Of a DNA stretch of 64,000 nucleotides, positions 10,806-20,900 are shown piece by piece (within the stretch, counting starts at the first letter, position 1; each line of letters starts with the position of its first letter). The notes beneath the pieces are model-generated. The model was not told where the DNA came from, did not search any database, and worked only from the letters and a program-made list of their open reading frames with translations. A program made the position numbers and the translations under genes. Source of the stretch: Sacculina carcini (Eukaryota; Arthropoda; Thecostraca; Sacculinidae); NCBI GenBank assembly GCA_916048095.2, contig OU696570.1, positions 6,886,928-6,950,927 on the forward strand, written 5' to 3'.

Positions 10806-10808
10806 CTC
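10803..10808 (+). promoter_or_regulatory. Candidate programmed stop readthrough site, TGA CTC
   Basis: This is the only stop between ORF1 and ORF2, which share the same frame. UGA followed by CU is a leaky context, and the diverged copy at 2165-2170 has UGA CUA G. Downstream, the first in-frame ATG is at 11856, inside ORF2 beyond the endonuclease, so internal initiation cannot give a full ORF2. Confidence 0.6.
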
Positions 10809-13730
10809 CCTACAGCCCATTCTTCCACCTCACCCATCAATCACCCGAATTGCTCATTTCCTCATCACGACTTTTCTCAACGTCTTCCCTCTCATAACTC
10901 TCTTCCTTTTAGTAAGCACATTTCTCTTGGTTTGTTCAATACCAGATCGGCCCGTAACAAATCCTTGTATATATCTGATGCACTACTCTCCAATCAACTT
11001 TCTCTCTTGTTCTTAACCGAGACATGGCTCCTGGAGAGCGACGTTCCCACGTTTAGAGCTCATCTTCCCCCGTCTTTTAATTTCTTTCATGCCTGTCGAT
11101 CTCTTTCTTCATCATTGATACCTTCGGGCGGTGGAGTTGGCGTCATTTTCAATGCCTCGCTTTCCCTCTCCACCCTCACAGAATTCAATTTTACATCTCC
11201 TGCTTTCGAATTTTTAGTACTCTGTCTGTCTCCACCAGCACTTCCCACCCTGGGTATTATAGTGGTATATCGTCATAATAATTCTGGTACCGCCTCATTC
11301 TTCCTCTCTGACTTTGACGAATTCATCTCACTACTTTCCCAACATTTCTCTGATAACTATATTCTGCTAGGCGACTTCAACATCTGGGTTGATCGCCCTT
11401 CGTCTCAAACTCTCATACGTGATTTTATTTATCTGCTCGACTCTTTGGATCTTCTCGTCTTAAACTCAGATGCTACCCATACTTCTGGTCACACTCTGGA
11501 TCTCATTATTTCCACTCCGACTTCTTCGAAACTCATTTCCCCAGACATACTCACCCACCCCCCAGATCCTCTCTTTTCTGACCATAGCCTTATCACATTC
11601 CAACTTTTTTCCCCTCGTTCTCCCAAATCTTCCTCTAGGGTTATTCTTTCACGCAACTACAAGAATTTCAATTCTTCTCACTTCTCCTCTCTTGTCGAAC
11701 GCTTCCTATCTCCTCTTAGTTATGTTTTCCTCAGTCCTCTATCACTCCCAAACTTCATCTCAGATTACCTCTCAAATATAAATGATCTTATCTTTCCACT
11801 CCGTGAAATCAAAGTTATCTGCGAATCTCCACCCCCTCCTTGGTGGTCCTCAGATATGCGCCTCCTGCGCTCGAAATGCCCTCGTACGGAGCGTCTCTGG
11901 AGGCGCTTTCGCTCTCCTTCGTCCTGGTCAACCTTTTGCTCGGCTCGAAATTCCTTCCTCACCTCTCTTGCTTCCGCCAAATCCATTCATTTCACCTCTC
12001 ACCTATCCTCACTGGGAAAGGGTTCGCACTGTCGGTGGTCCACTCTGAAATCAATAACTGGTAGTGCCTCCCGGAGTCCAATTATGATTTCAGCTGATCA
12101 ATTCTCCTCTTTTTTCACTCCAAAAATTGATACACTACTCTCAAATATTCCAAAAAGTCATTTTCCTCTATCATTTTCTACCTCCTCAAATTCAATTTGG
12201 GCCTTCGTACCAATTTCTCCCTATAAAACATCTCGTTTTCTCCTCAAACTCCGCAACAAAAGAAGCCCCTCGGATCCTATTAATTTTTCCGCTCTCTCTG
12301 ATTCGATCCTCCTCCTTGCTCCCATTCTCACCCATATGGTTTATTCCTCCTTTCTTCATGGTCAATTTCTAGCTTCTAAGCATGCTATAATCACACCCAT
12401 CCTGAAGAAGCCTAATGTTGATCCTGCCATCCCCTCCAACTATCGTCCTATATCTATGCTTACGCTTCCTTCTAAACTTCTTGAACACGCTATCCTTGAA
12501 CAACGTCGTCCGATTATTACTCCGGTCCTTGATCCTTGTCCATCAGGCTTCATGTCAAATCATTCAACTGAAACACTCCTTATTCGCCTCACTAATGACA
12601 TTTTTTCTAACTTTTCTTTCGGCAAATCTGTTCTGCTAATATCATTATATTTTTCATCTGCCTTTGATATCGTCAATCATTCCATTCTTTTTGAAGATCT
12701 CGCCCATATTGGCCTTTCTTCCTCAGCTCTTTCTCTGGTCTCTTCCTACCTTCATAAACGTTCCTTTTCTGTCCGCTGTAATTCCCGTATGTCTATCAAT
12801 GTTCCGTTGACTTCTGGCGTCCCACAGGGTTCTCTCCTGGGACCACTCCTTTTCAACCTCTACGTGTCGTCCCTTTGTTCTGTCCTCAGAGGATATCATA
12901 TTTCCTTTCACGTCTATGCTGACGATGTACAAATTTACTTTCCCTTATCTTTACATAATTCTACTTTGGTATCTAAACTTCTTTCCCATATTTCGTCACG
13001 GGCTGCCTCCAGATACCTCCTTCTTAATCACGACAAAACTGTCTACTTAGCTTTTCATCCTCCAAGGATAACCCATACCACTGTCTCCTTGCCTCTAGCT
13101 TCTCAAATTCGCAACCTTGGCATCACATTTGATCCGACAATATCATTTTCTCAACACTTTTCTCAACTCACTCGCTCTTGCCGCTTCATTCTGAGAAAAT
13201 TGTATCCCATACGTTCTCTTTTGGACGAATCTTCGACTGTTCTTCTTGTTAATTCTTACATTTTTACTCGTCTAGATTACTGTAACTCCTTGTTTTTTCA
13301 CCTTCCCCCCAAAAGTATCCGCCATCTACAATCCATTATCAACCTTGCCTGTCGCTTCGTTCTTAAACTTCCTCCCAAAACGCCAACTTCAGCTCACCTT
13401 CACCGCCTTGGTTGGCTCAGTGCTAATTTCCGAATTCACTACAAAATTTGCTGTTTGGTGTACGAAATCCTTCACTGCCCTTCACCCCCGTCCTATCTAC
13501 GCTCACTACTTATGGTTCAAGAGAGTACTTCTGGTTCACGTCGCCATCCTACTCCTCTAATCTGTCCCCCTGCGTTGAACCAATCCATTTGGTATGCAAA
13601 ATCATTCTTTTTTTCTGCACCCCGCATTTATAATTCACTTTCTCCTCGCCTCCTCCGAATGAAATCCTACTCATCTTTCTCTTCTGAACTGCACAAACAT
13701 TTCCTTTCTTTGGCCTCAGAGTCTTCTTAA
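10806..13730 (+). CDS. LINE ORF2: apurinic-type endonuclease and reverse transcriptase
   Basis: The frame is open for 974 residues directly after the TGA. It begins with a proline/serine/histidine linker, then ISLGLFNTRSARNK. The endonuclease motifs are FLTETW, LLGDFNIW and SDHSLI, which nick the target DNA. The RT region follows, with NYRPISML, an SAFDIVNHSIL block, SGVPQGSLLGPLLFNLY and YADDVQIY. The catalytic YADD is intact. The C-terminal domain (SYIFTRLDYCNSLF, LPPKTPTSAHLHRLGWL) is typical of L2/CR1 elements. There is no Met in the first 350 or so codons after the stop, which argues for translation by readthrough from ORF1. One weak point is LYFSSAFDIV, where most relatives have D in place of Y or F near the first catalytic aspartate; the aspartate of FDIV is present. 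Confidence 0.82.
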   Translation, partial: LPTAHSSTSPINHPNCSFPHHDFSQRLPSHNSLPFSKHISLGLFNTRSARNKSLYISDALLSNQLSLLFLTETWLLESDVPTFRAHLPPSFNFFHACRSLSSSLIPSGGGVGVIFNASLSLSTLTEFNFTSPAFEFLVLCLSPPALPTLGIIVVYRHNNSGTASFFLSDFDEFISLLSQHFSDNYILLGDFNIWVDRPSSQTLIRDFIYLLDSLDLLVLNSDATHTSGHTLDLIISTPTSSKLISPDILTHPPDPLFSDHSLITFQLFSPRSPKSSSRVILSRNYKNFNSSHFSSLVERFLSPLSYVFLSPLSLPNFISDYLSNINDLIFPLREIKVICESPPPPWWSSDMRLLRSKCPRTERLWRRFRSPSSWSTFCSARNSFLTSLASAKSIHFTSHLSSLGKGSHCRWSTLKSITGSASRSPIMISADQFSSFFTPKIDTLLSNIPKSHFPLSFSTSSNSIWAFVPISPYKTSRFLLKLRNKRSPSDPINFSALSDSILLLAPILTHMVYSSFLHGQFLASKHAIITPILKKPNVDPAIPSNYRPISMLTLPSKLLEHAILEQRRPIITPVLDPCPSGFMSNHSTETLLIRLTNDIFSNFSFGKSVLLISLYFSSAFDIVNHSILFEDLAHIGLSSSALSLVSSYLHKRSFSVRCNSRMSINVPLTSGVPQGSLLGPLLFNLYVSSLCSVLRGYHISFHVYADDVQIYFPLSLHNSTLVSKLLSHISSRAASRYLLLNHDKTVYLAFHPPRITHTTVSLPLASQIRNLGITFDPTISFSQHFSQLTRSCRFILRKLYPIRSLLDESSTVLLVNSYIFTRLDYCNSLFFHLPPKSIRHLQSIINLACRFVLKLPPKTPTSAHLHRLGWLSANFRIHYKICCLVYEILHCPSPPSYLRSLLMVQESTSGSRRHPTPLICPPALNQSIWYAKSFFFSAPRIYNSLSPRLLRMKSYSSFSSELHKHFLSLASESS

Positions 13731-14030
13731 GTTTACTTGTTTGCAATGTTATAATTGATTTATTCTTCCTATTGATATTGATTTAATCCGTTTTTCCTTT
13801 TATTTAATGATTTATCTCTTTTTTGCACATTTTAGTTACATATTCCGGACTCATAATTGCTACATGTTTGTGTTTCTGTTCTGCGCTGCATGTTTTTACT
13901 TCACCCAACCTGCGCAATTGACACAATTTCCCACTTGCTCCAGTATTATTTTACGTGTCGCGCGCTTGTAACTATTGTGTGCGCTATATTAAATACATGT
14001 TTGTTGTTGTTGTTGTTATCTTGCCCGGGC
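13731..14030 (+). other. 3' untranslated region and (TTG)n tail of the LINE
   Basis: T-rich sequence after the ORF2 stop ending in TGTTTGTTGTTGTTGTTG, which may be the simple-repeat tail typical of L2/CR1 ends. The exact boundary is not fixed by a target duplication. Confidence 0.5.
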
Positions 14031-14539
14031 AAATCAGCACGCTAACAAATGAATATTTTTGTTTGTTTCGTGTGTGTAACCGGGCTTTATTTGTTCCGTG
14101 GTGGTTATAACACATGCCTAGTCTGCCGAAGTGTCATTACATGTGGTGAATGTCTTGTTAATGAGTTGCATGCAGTGTTTACCCCACGTTTCATCCGACG
14201 ATGCTCATAATAATTGAGTTTGACACTAAATTTTTTGCAATTGTAGAACATGAACATGCTCGATGCACATTAGCACATTGAATATCTAATGTTAGACACT
14301 TTTAATGTTTTATCAACTAACGTGCGATGCAATAATTACATCAGCTTTGTTTTTCTTTTCTCATCTATTTACGCAGGACGTTCAAAACGAAGTCATCGCT
14401 TGAGTCATTAGAGTTCCGTTGCTGCGCTCAGTTGTTTTTTGTTGCCGTGCCGCTCCTGTGATTCCTCCGCTGTTGCGTCGGCTGTTTCGTTTTTTGCACG
14501 TCTACTGTTGTGCGCCATATCAGACGTTCACCTTGCTGC
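14031..14539. other. AT-rich spacer, no gene recognised
   Basis: Ordinary AT-rich sequence after the LINE, becoming more GC-rich from about 14420. No transposon ends or coding matches seen. Confidence 0.4.
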
Positions 14540-14680
14540 TTCTACTGCGGCGCCGCCATGTGCCAGGACCAGGCGCTGCCCAGTTGTATCAGCAGCGTGG
14601 TGCACGGCAAAATTCGCCGTCGTGTCACATACACGTGCACACTCTGTCAGCTGTCCAGTCTACCAGGCATCAGCCAGGTG
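14540..14680 (+). other. Possible host exon (weak), ends at a GTGAAT donor
   Basis: A GC-rich island in an AT-rich setting with open frames in all three phases, one starting at ATG 14562 (MCQDQALPSC). A plausible splice donor CAG|GTGAAT follows at 14680/14681. It lies about 900 bp upstream of the GC-rich candidate exon at 15570. I recognise no protein family and cannot choose the frame, so this is only a pointer. Confidence 0.15.
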
Positions 14681-15569
14681 AATTTGGTGGGTGCTCACAC
14701 AATGCACGCGCATACACACATACACACGCAGCTCCCGAGAGGCTCAGTGGCTTGGACAGTGAACTCATTTTAGGAGCTGGCTTAAGCGCTTAGTGGCGTA
14801 GATGTCAGATGACGGTTCGAATCTTGGTCCGGTTTCGTTCATGAACATCTCCGCTTGAATCAACCGGGAGTCGCTGCTGTGGATGATCGTACAGTGGGGC
14901 GTGTCATGTATTTTAAACAATGCCGTGCACGCTTGAAACGTCTATAAAATACATACGTACACACACGCGCGAACATTCACACATTAACATAATATATAGC
15001 CGTATGTGATGAAATCATTATTAACAATACGTACAGGACGAAATGCTTGTGGATTTACAAACATGAATCAAGTTATACGCGAACAAGATAAAATGTTCAA
15101 TACAAGTTATGCTTGTTTTTCGTATATATGATATGTCAGTGTTATCAAAAGCGCAACACTTGATATATAAATGAGCAGGAATTTGTCGCAATGGATACGA
15201 AATTAGCAGGAATTTGTCGCTTGTATTTGCGTTTGCTGAGGTGAGCGCCCAGCCATTGTGAAGACACCGGATATAACGGCGGTCAAATGTAGTTATTGTA
15301 GTGCTAGATACACCGCGGCGTATTTGCGCATGTGTTGCGATGACAGTATACATTGGGCTCGTTTCTATATATGCCTTTTGAATTTAAATTAATAATGCAC
15401 ACCACGTTCATTCCAATTCAATCATTGTTCGATTCAATGTTCAATGTAATTGATGTCGGATTCAATGTTTTCCAATGCATCTGTTATTGCCGGTCGTGTG
15501 TTTGTATTTGTCTCTGTTTGTTTTTGTTTGTTTGTTTGTGTGTGCGCACATCGGACTTACAGCACTTGC

Positions 15570-15745
15570 AGTCGCGGGCGCACCTCGCTCGTGAGCTGAT
15601 CGAGCGCGGCGAGGCTCCTGCTGAGGCGACTGCTGAGTCTGATTCACGCTTCAGACCGGGTGCCGTTCGTCGTCGAAGACAACGACAGTTCGATATGACC
15701 GGATCGTGGTTCTGGCGCCGGCCGGGCCATCGCTACCTTGGCTGA
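15570..15745 (+). other. Possible terminal host exon, basic protein end, unrecognised
   Basis: After a pyrimidine/TG-rich stretch and two AG acceptor options (ACTTACAG, CACTTGCAG) there is a GC-rich open frame of about 60 codons ending at TGA 15743-15745. It reads SRAHLARELIERGEAPAEA, then a basic RRRRQRQ run, then FDMTGSWFWRRPGHRYLG. A polyadenylation signal AATAAA occurs at about 16063. The basic cleavage-like run before the last 19 or so residues resembles a prohormone, but I recognise no known peptide. It could also be chance. Confidence 0.22.
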
Positions 15746-17512
15746 CAGCGAGAGCCCGCACTTTGCGCGTGTGTGGTCAGTTGTGTTTTTGTGTCTATTT
15801 TGGCGGCCGAAACTGGTGTGCAATACATTTGCTGCTTCGTGTTGGCGGTTGTTTGTGGTCACAGAACGGTTGTGGAACTGAGGGATTGGTTACAAGTTTG
15901 CCTTCTGTATAGATGGATGACTTGGCGAGTTTTTTCTTTTTCTATTTGCTATTGAAGTTTTTTTAAATTTTGGATTTACGTTGGATTTAAATCAATGGAA
16001 TATATCTAGAATGTATTAAAATTTGAGATAGTGATAACATGCGTTTAATGATTGGGTGATTTCAATAAAGATAGATAAGCATGTGATTTTTTTGTAATGA
16101 AGTTTTTATTCGGTGTCATGCTCTGTACATTTTATTCCTGTGTTCTGGTTTAATTGTTGTTAATTGTGGGTTTAATTGTTAAATGTAATATCCGTTTATT
16201 GCATTTCGTTGTGAACTGTTTCACTTCGTATTGCAGCATGAGGTCAGAGTGTTGGTCTTGCACACGTATACAAACATTTGTCCTTGTAAACACAGTAGAT
16301 GCCAACGCTGATAGTTTCTAGACGCATGCAGAATGGAACTGTTTGCATAGCCACCAGCTTGGAGAAAGTGTGTTCCACACCTACATGCTGCTGATGAATG
16401 TGCTGACAACCAGTTAGTGTGTACTGTGCTGACCTTGTTGTGCTTACTGAAGCCATGTATCAGCCCAGCCTAACCTGGAACTGGATAGTGTAGTAGTGTG
16501 TCTGTTTAGCACTTGAAGGACCGGAAAATTGAACTACCTAGAATAGTGTTTCCCAACCTTTTTTGTCCCGTTCCCTCTTTTCCGGTCACTTTTTCAGCTG
16601 TGAACCCCTACAACCAAATAGGTTTTACCAGCAAAACTAATAAACACTTTTTCTGCAAACAATATACATTGTACATTGCAAATACATGTATATCCATGTA
16701 AAAGTCCTTGCATTATGCTGATTAAGGTAGGTTTATTTATATGAAATCAGAAAACATGTAGCTATGAACAAAACACAAAATGAATAAAAATCAGCAGTGA
16801 ATGAACCTTCTCTTTGGTTGGAAATTTTTTTCACTGTATATTTCTCAATGGGACTTTTGTGATTGTTTGTGTGCAACCAACTAATGAATTTTTGGCTCAG
16901 TGGTAGCCAGTGCACACCTCAGGTCGTCTTCAACAGGCAACTGGTTTCTTGACTTTCTATTTATTGCAAATAATGTAGAAACGTAGTAACGTAGAAACCC
17001 CACTTTCGCACAGATAGGCTGAAGCAGAATGTAAAAAACTCAAACTGCCTGATGACTTATTTTTGGATAGATGCTTGCATCATTGAACACCAGAAACTGG
17101 ACAAGGAGTTTGTCTGGAATGCATTCTTGGCTGTGGAATCGTGGATAAGCTCATTGAACTTTTGACTTTGAACAATAATGCGGAGAAAGAAATAAGTGGA
17201 TTGGGTAGAAGTCAAGCAAGCGCTCTTTCGCTTCCAAGGTGTATTATTTGATGGATCCGATTGTTGGTAGACATTGCTACGCCAATGTTGACAAACACGC
17301 GTTTGTCAACGACACCGGAAACGCTCGGCCAATTGCGTTAAATTCGCTTAGTCTTTACAAAGACTGTACAATGCGTTGAATTCGCAACTGACAATTCGCC
17401 TTTACGATCAGTCAAACTATTTTGATGTCCGAACGCATGCTAAAACCTGATGCCCATTCTGTTTGTGTAATTTAGTTCTAGTAACACAGGGGAACCAATT
17501 TTTGCGACATTC
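15746..17512. other. Spacer with a possible hAT-type end at 16546
   Basis: Mostly AT-rich sequence. At 16546 a TAGTGTTTCCCAACC motif resembles the end of hAT elements such as the one at 22715, but I found no partner end or target duplication. No coding region is supported. Confidence 0.35.
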
Positions 17513-17516
17513 ATAT

Positions 17517-17652
17517 TGTGGCCTCCGCGCCACCATTGTATTTTATATTCATTTGTATATGCGAAGTTTCATTTGTGGTTTCCGACATACGTTATCTAGC
17601 CAGTCGATCAATACACAGTCACGTGTTATTATCTTTTGTAGGCGTTCCTACA
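17517..17652 (+). repeat. 5' LTR of element B
   Basis: Starts TGTGGCCTCCGCGCC and ends CGTTCCTACA. Direct repeat of 22303-22438. Confidence 0.93.
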
Positions 17653-17654
17653 AG

Positions 17655-17672
17655 TGGTGTCCCCGAACGTTC
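17655..17672 (+). other. Primer binding site of element B
   Basis: TGGTGTCCCCGAACGTTC, starting two bases after the LTR. It begins with the TGG expected to pair with a tRNA CCA end and resembles, but is not the same as, the site of elements A and E. Confidence 0.75.
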
Positions 17673-17850
17673 GTTGTTAAATATTTTTCTGTATTTCTTC
17701 GCCTGTGCAAAATATCACAATGTCAATTGAGCAAGCAGACGCTCTTTCAGCAGCAGTCCGGGTGGAGCTGCCCGTGTTTGATGACACTGATGTTGACACG
17801 TGGCTACTGATGTGTGATAATCTGTTGGAAGATTGAGGAGTGAAGACATA

Positions 17851-18404
17851 GGGCGTGTTTCATTATCAATGCTGAAGCGCTAGGAAGCGCTTCACAGTGT
17901 TACATTATCAATGCTGAAGGTGGAGTGAAGTACTTCACCGCGCTTCACTCGGAAGGCTTGAAGCAGAAGGCATTATGCAATCATTGCGCTTTAGCGACAT
18001 TCCCTTTCCCGTGTGATGTTTGTTTTGGAATTGAATAGAGGAATATAATATATTTGTTGAGGACTATATAATATAGAATATATTTTCTGTGAGCATTTTG
18101 TTCGCCATAGCGGACGGCTTAAAGTATTTGTGTAAATCCGACAATGCTGAGATTAGCGCAGCTCCATATGGAATTAATGAATCCATGAACTAAAATTAAG
18201 CAAATCAACAGAAAGCAAATGCAAATGATGAAAAAGAAGCAAAACAAATTATTTGGACCAGAAAGTGTGTGGGATTATTCGCACTCAGCTGTTCAAAATA
18301 GTCAAACAAGCGTCATTGATGTATCACTTCACAAAGTGTTTCATTATCCGTTCACTTCCATCAACTTCCTTCAGCACTTACGTTAGTGATAATGAAACAC
18401 GCCC
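17851..18404. mobile_element. Harbinger-like MITE in gag of element B
   Basis: Perfect 18-bp inverted ends: GGGCGTGTTTCATTATCA on the left and its reverse complement on the right. ATA flanks both sides (17848-17850 and 18405-18407), a 3-bp duplication. The GGGC...GTTTCA type of end with a 3-bp AT-rich target fits the PIF/Harbinger group. No transposase is encoded. It contains several GCTTCA/TGAAGC repeats near the ends. It jumped into element B after that element had inserted. Confidence 0.85.
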
Positions 18405-19053
18405 ATAGCTGACCAAATTTCGCAAAGTCTTGGCAAAACTCCCCCCCCCCCGCGAAGTTTCGCATTGTCAAGGACCTCGCGAGTCAATCACCGCTGGCAG
18501 CCGACTGCTACGATCGGCTTCAAAACAGACTGCGTACCAGGCTCCAACTGTCTCCAGCTGAGAGGCTCCAGCGTTTGGAGAGCCTTCCTCGGCGGCTGGG
18601 CTCCATGAAGCCATCCGAGCTTTATGACGCCATGCACGCGCTTTACCCACATGATATGGATCACGAGATCTTGCGCGAGGTCTTTTTGCTCAGGCTTCCC
18701 ACAGAGATGCAGCTTCTGTGCAGAGAATTGCTGAAGACAGTAACTCTTCGTGAGGCTGCCCTCCAAATCGACATCCACCATCGTGCACGCTCTCATGAGA
18801 CACCAGCGTCAACTCTTGTGGTCAGCCAGGAGATCAGTGACGACGACGAATGTGTTGTTGCTGTCACGCGCCATGCGGCCGCACGTGCCCCAACATACGC
18901 TGTTAACCGCCGTCATAACAGCTTGCAGCAAGCAACTGCAGGCTCAAGTTTCGTCGACCGCTGGTGTCGCCTCCACCGCAAATACGGTTCCGCCGCGCGG
19001 CATTGTTCTGGACCGTGCACGTACCGCGCTGACCTGCCACAGTTCCAGCGACC

Positions 19054-19060
19054 GGGAAAC
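19054..19060 (+). promoter_or_regulatory. Candidate -1 frameshift heptamer GGGAAAC, gag-pol of element B
   Basis: In the gag frame the bases read G GGA AAC, the X XXY YYZ form of a -1 slippery site, 19 bases before the gag stop. The pol frame is exactly -1 and is open through here (GGG AAA CGG GCA). GGGAAAC is a known retroviral slippery heptamer. Confidence 0.65.
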
Positions 19061-19080
19061 GGGCACGGCAACCGGCGGTA

Positions 19081-20900
19081 ATGGCCACGTCCGGTTGCCT
19101 AAAACGTGAGTGCCACCTGTTTGTGACCGACATCTCTGGCCGCAAGTACCTTGTTGACAGTGGTTCAGAGGTGTCATTGTTACCCGTCGGTCATAAACAC
19201 CTCAGCGAGTTGCCTCAACCGAAACTTCGAGCGGCTAACGGCTCTTCCATAGCCGTTTACGAGGTTGGTCGCGTAGTCAGCGTCGATCTGGGCCTGGGTA
19301 GAGTCTATTCTTTCAAATTCATCGTCGCGGCTGTACCCACACCGATAATCGGTGCAGACTTCTTGAGGGAATATGGTCTCATGATTGACATGCAAGGCCG
19401 GCGACTCGTCGACAGTGCGACATTTTTGTCCACTCATTCATCACGTCATGTTGACCATCCGGACCTCACGTGCACAAGTGCCGTTCAACGCTCCAATCAA
19501 GATGGTGATTTGTTCCGCGACATCCGCCAGTATAGCGCGTTCGAGAAACTGGCAGTTCCGCCGTCTGGTTTTCCGGTGGTTACTGTTCCAGGCGTGACGC
19601 ATCGTATCGTCACACGCGGCAATCCAGTGTTCGCGCGTCCTCGTCGCCTGATGCCTGCCAAACTCGCCGCCGCCAAACGTGAACTCGACGAGCTGATCGC
19701 ACGTGGTATTCTGGTGCCGTCGTCGTCTCCTTGGTCAAGCCCTATACACTTGGTCGAGAAGGACGGCGGTACTTTCTTCAGAATGATGGGATGTTATGAG
19801 CGTCTGAACGCCATAACTGTACCTGACAGGTACCCCGTACCACATATGCAAACGTTTGCCGACCAACTGGCTGGAGCCAAAATCTTCAGCACAATTGACC
19901 TACCCCGTGCATTTGCCCAAGTACCGGTGCATGAAGACGATCAAGAAAAGACAGCTGTCACGACCCCATTTGGACTTTTCCATTACACGAGGATGCCGTT
20001 TGGTCTCTGCAACGCGGCTCAGACGTTCCAGAGGCTAATGGACACCGTACTTCGAGGCATGCCACGAGTTTACTGCTACCTGGACGATATTCTCGTGTTC
20101 TCGCCAGACGCTGAGACCCATCGCGAGGACCTGCATGAACTTTTCCGCCGCCTGCTGCTGGCTGGACTGGCTGTGAAGCCAGAGAAGTGCGTTTTCGGTG
20201 CATCCAGCGTTCGATTCGTAGGCCTCGAGGTGTCAGCCTGCGGCATAGAACCTCTCCCAGACAAAGTCGCCGACTTGCTGGCCATGCAGCCCCCTCGCGA
20301 CGCCACGCAATGCAGGCGCTATCTGGGAATGGTCAACCATTTCCATCGGTTTCTACCCAACCTGGCAGCAACTCTCGAACCGCTCCATGCAGCAGCAAAG
20401 CTCAAATGCGAGTTCGTCTGGGGACCCCAGCAAGCAGCAGCTTTTGAGAGCACCAAGTCAGCGTTAGCGGCCGTATCCCGTCTCGCTTATCCTCTGCACG
20501 ACGCGCTAACCAAGGTCGTAGCTGACGCATCGGATCGCGCAGTAGGTGCAGTGATCCTGCAGCTGCATAATCACAAGTGGGTACCACTTGCGTATCACTC
20601 GCGCATACTGACCGGTTCACAGCTAAAGTGGTGTACAGGAGACAAAGAATTGTTTGCCTTGTTCAGCGCCGTGAGACGGTTCTGACACCTCTTAGAAGGC
20701 CGTCCGAATTTACAACTGTGGACTGACCACAAACCGCTGATTCATGCATTCAACAGCTCATCCGAGCGATCAGCTCGCGTTCAGCGCCAACTGGCGTGCC
20801 TCAGCGAATTCTCGACTGACGTCAGGCACATCAAGGGTCGTGTCAATGCCGTCTCAGACTGTCTCAGTCGTCCACCAGACGCTGCCTTGCGTTCAGTGTC
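19081..20900 (+). pseudogene. pol: Protease, RT and RNase H of element B, with one nonsense codon
   Basis: The frame from ATG 19081 holds the protease motif YLVDSGSEVS (D26, S27, G28), the RT, and YLDD at residues 333-336. RNase H starts VVADASDRAVGAV. TGA at 20683-20685 interrupts RNase H, after which the same frame continues with LWTDHKPLIHAF and a typical NAVSDCLSRPP to a stop near 20900. One oddity is MMGCYERLNA, where relatives have GDYR in the RT fingers. The ATG overlaps the gag TAA, so both frameshifting at 19054 and re-initiation here are possible. Confidence 0.85.

Larger units (their letters stand above)
9400..14030 (+). mobile_element. CR1/L2-like LINE, near complete, ORF1 and ORF2 in one frame across TGA
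   Basis: ORF1 (zinc-finger protein) and ORF2 (endonuclease and RT) follow each other on the plus strand, with a 5' leader of roughly 280 bp and a 3' untranslated part ending in a short (TTG)n run at about 14000-14020. The RT motifs YRPISMLTLPSKLLE, GVPQGSLLGPLLFNLY and YADD, and a C-terminal HLHRLGWL block, are of the Jockey-superfamily CR1/L2/Daphne type. Both ORFs are open apart from the single TGA between them. No clear target duplication was found, so the outer limits are approximate. Two related fragments occur in the window, at 1620-2818 and 53955-54650. Confidence 0.85.
17720..19081 (+). pseudogene. gag: Gag of element B, interrupted by stops and a MITE
   Basis: It starts at ATG 17720 (MSIEQADALS) with VELPVFDDTDVDTWLLMCDN, a usual Ty3 Gag opening. 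TGA and TAG follow within ten codons, and the MITE sits in the TAG. Gag resumes at 18405 (LTKFRKVLAKLP), passes through a run of about a dozen C that shifts the frame, and is open from 18575 to 19081. The C-terminus has a WCRLHRKYGSAARHCSGPC motif, a Cys/His pattern that recalls the Gag ends of elements A and E. The stop TAA overlaps the pol ATG (TAATG). Confidence 0.8.

Noticed and set aside
16546-16640. Possible hAT element starting TAGTGTTTCCCAACC
   Set aside because: No matching right end or 8-bp duplication found, so only noted as a possible end.
19081-19083. Pol of element B as a simple independent gene from ATG 19081
   Set aside because: Not excluded, but the in-phase heptamer and open frame upstream of the ATG make -1 frameshifting at least as likely; reported as an alternative.
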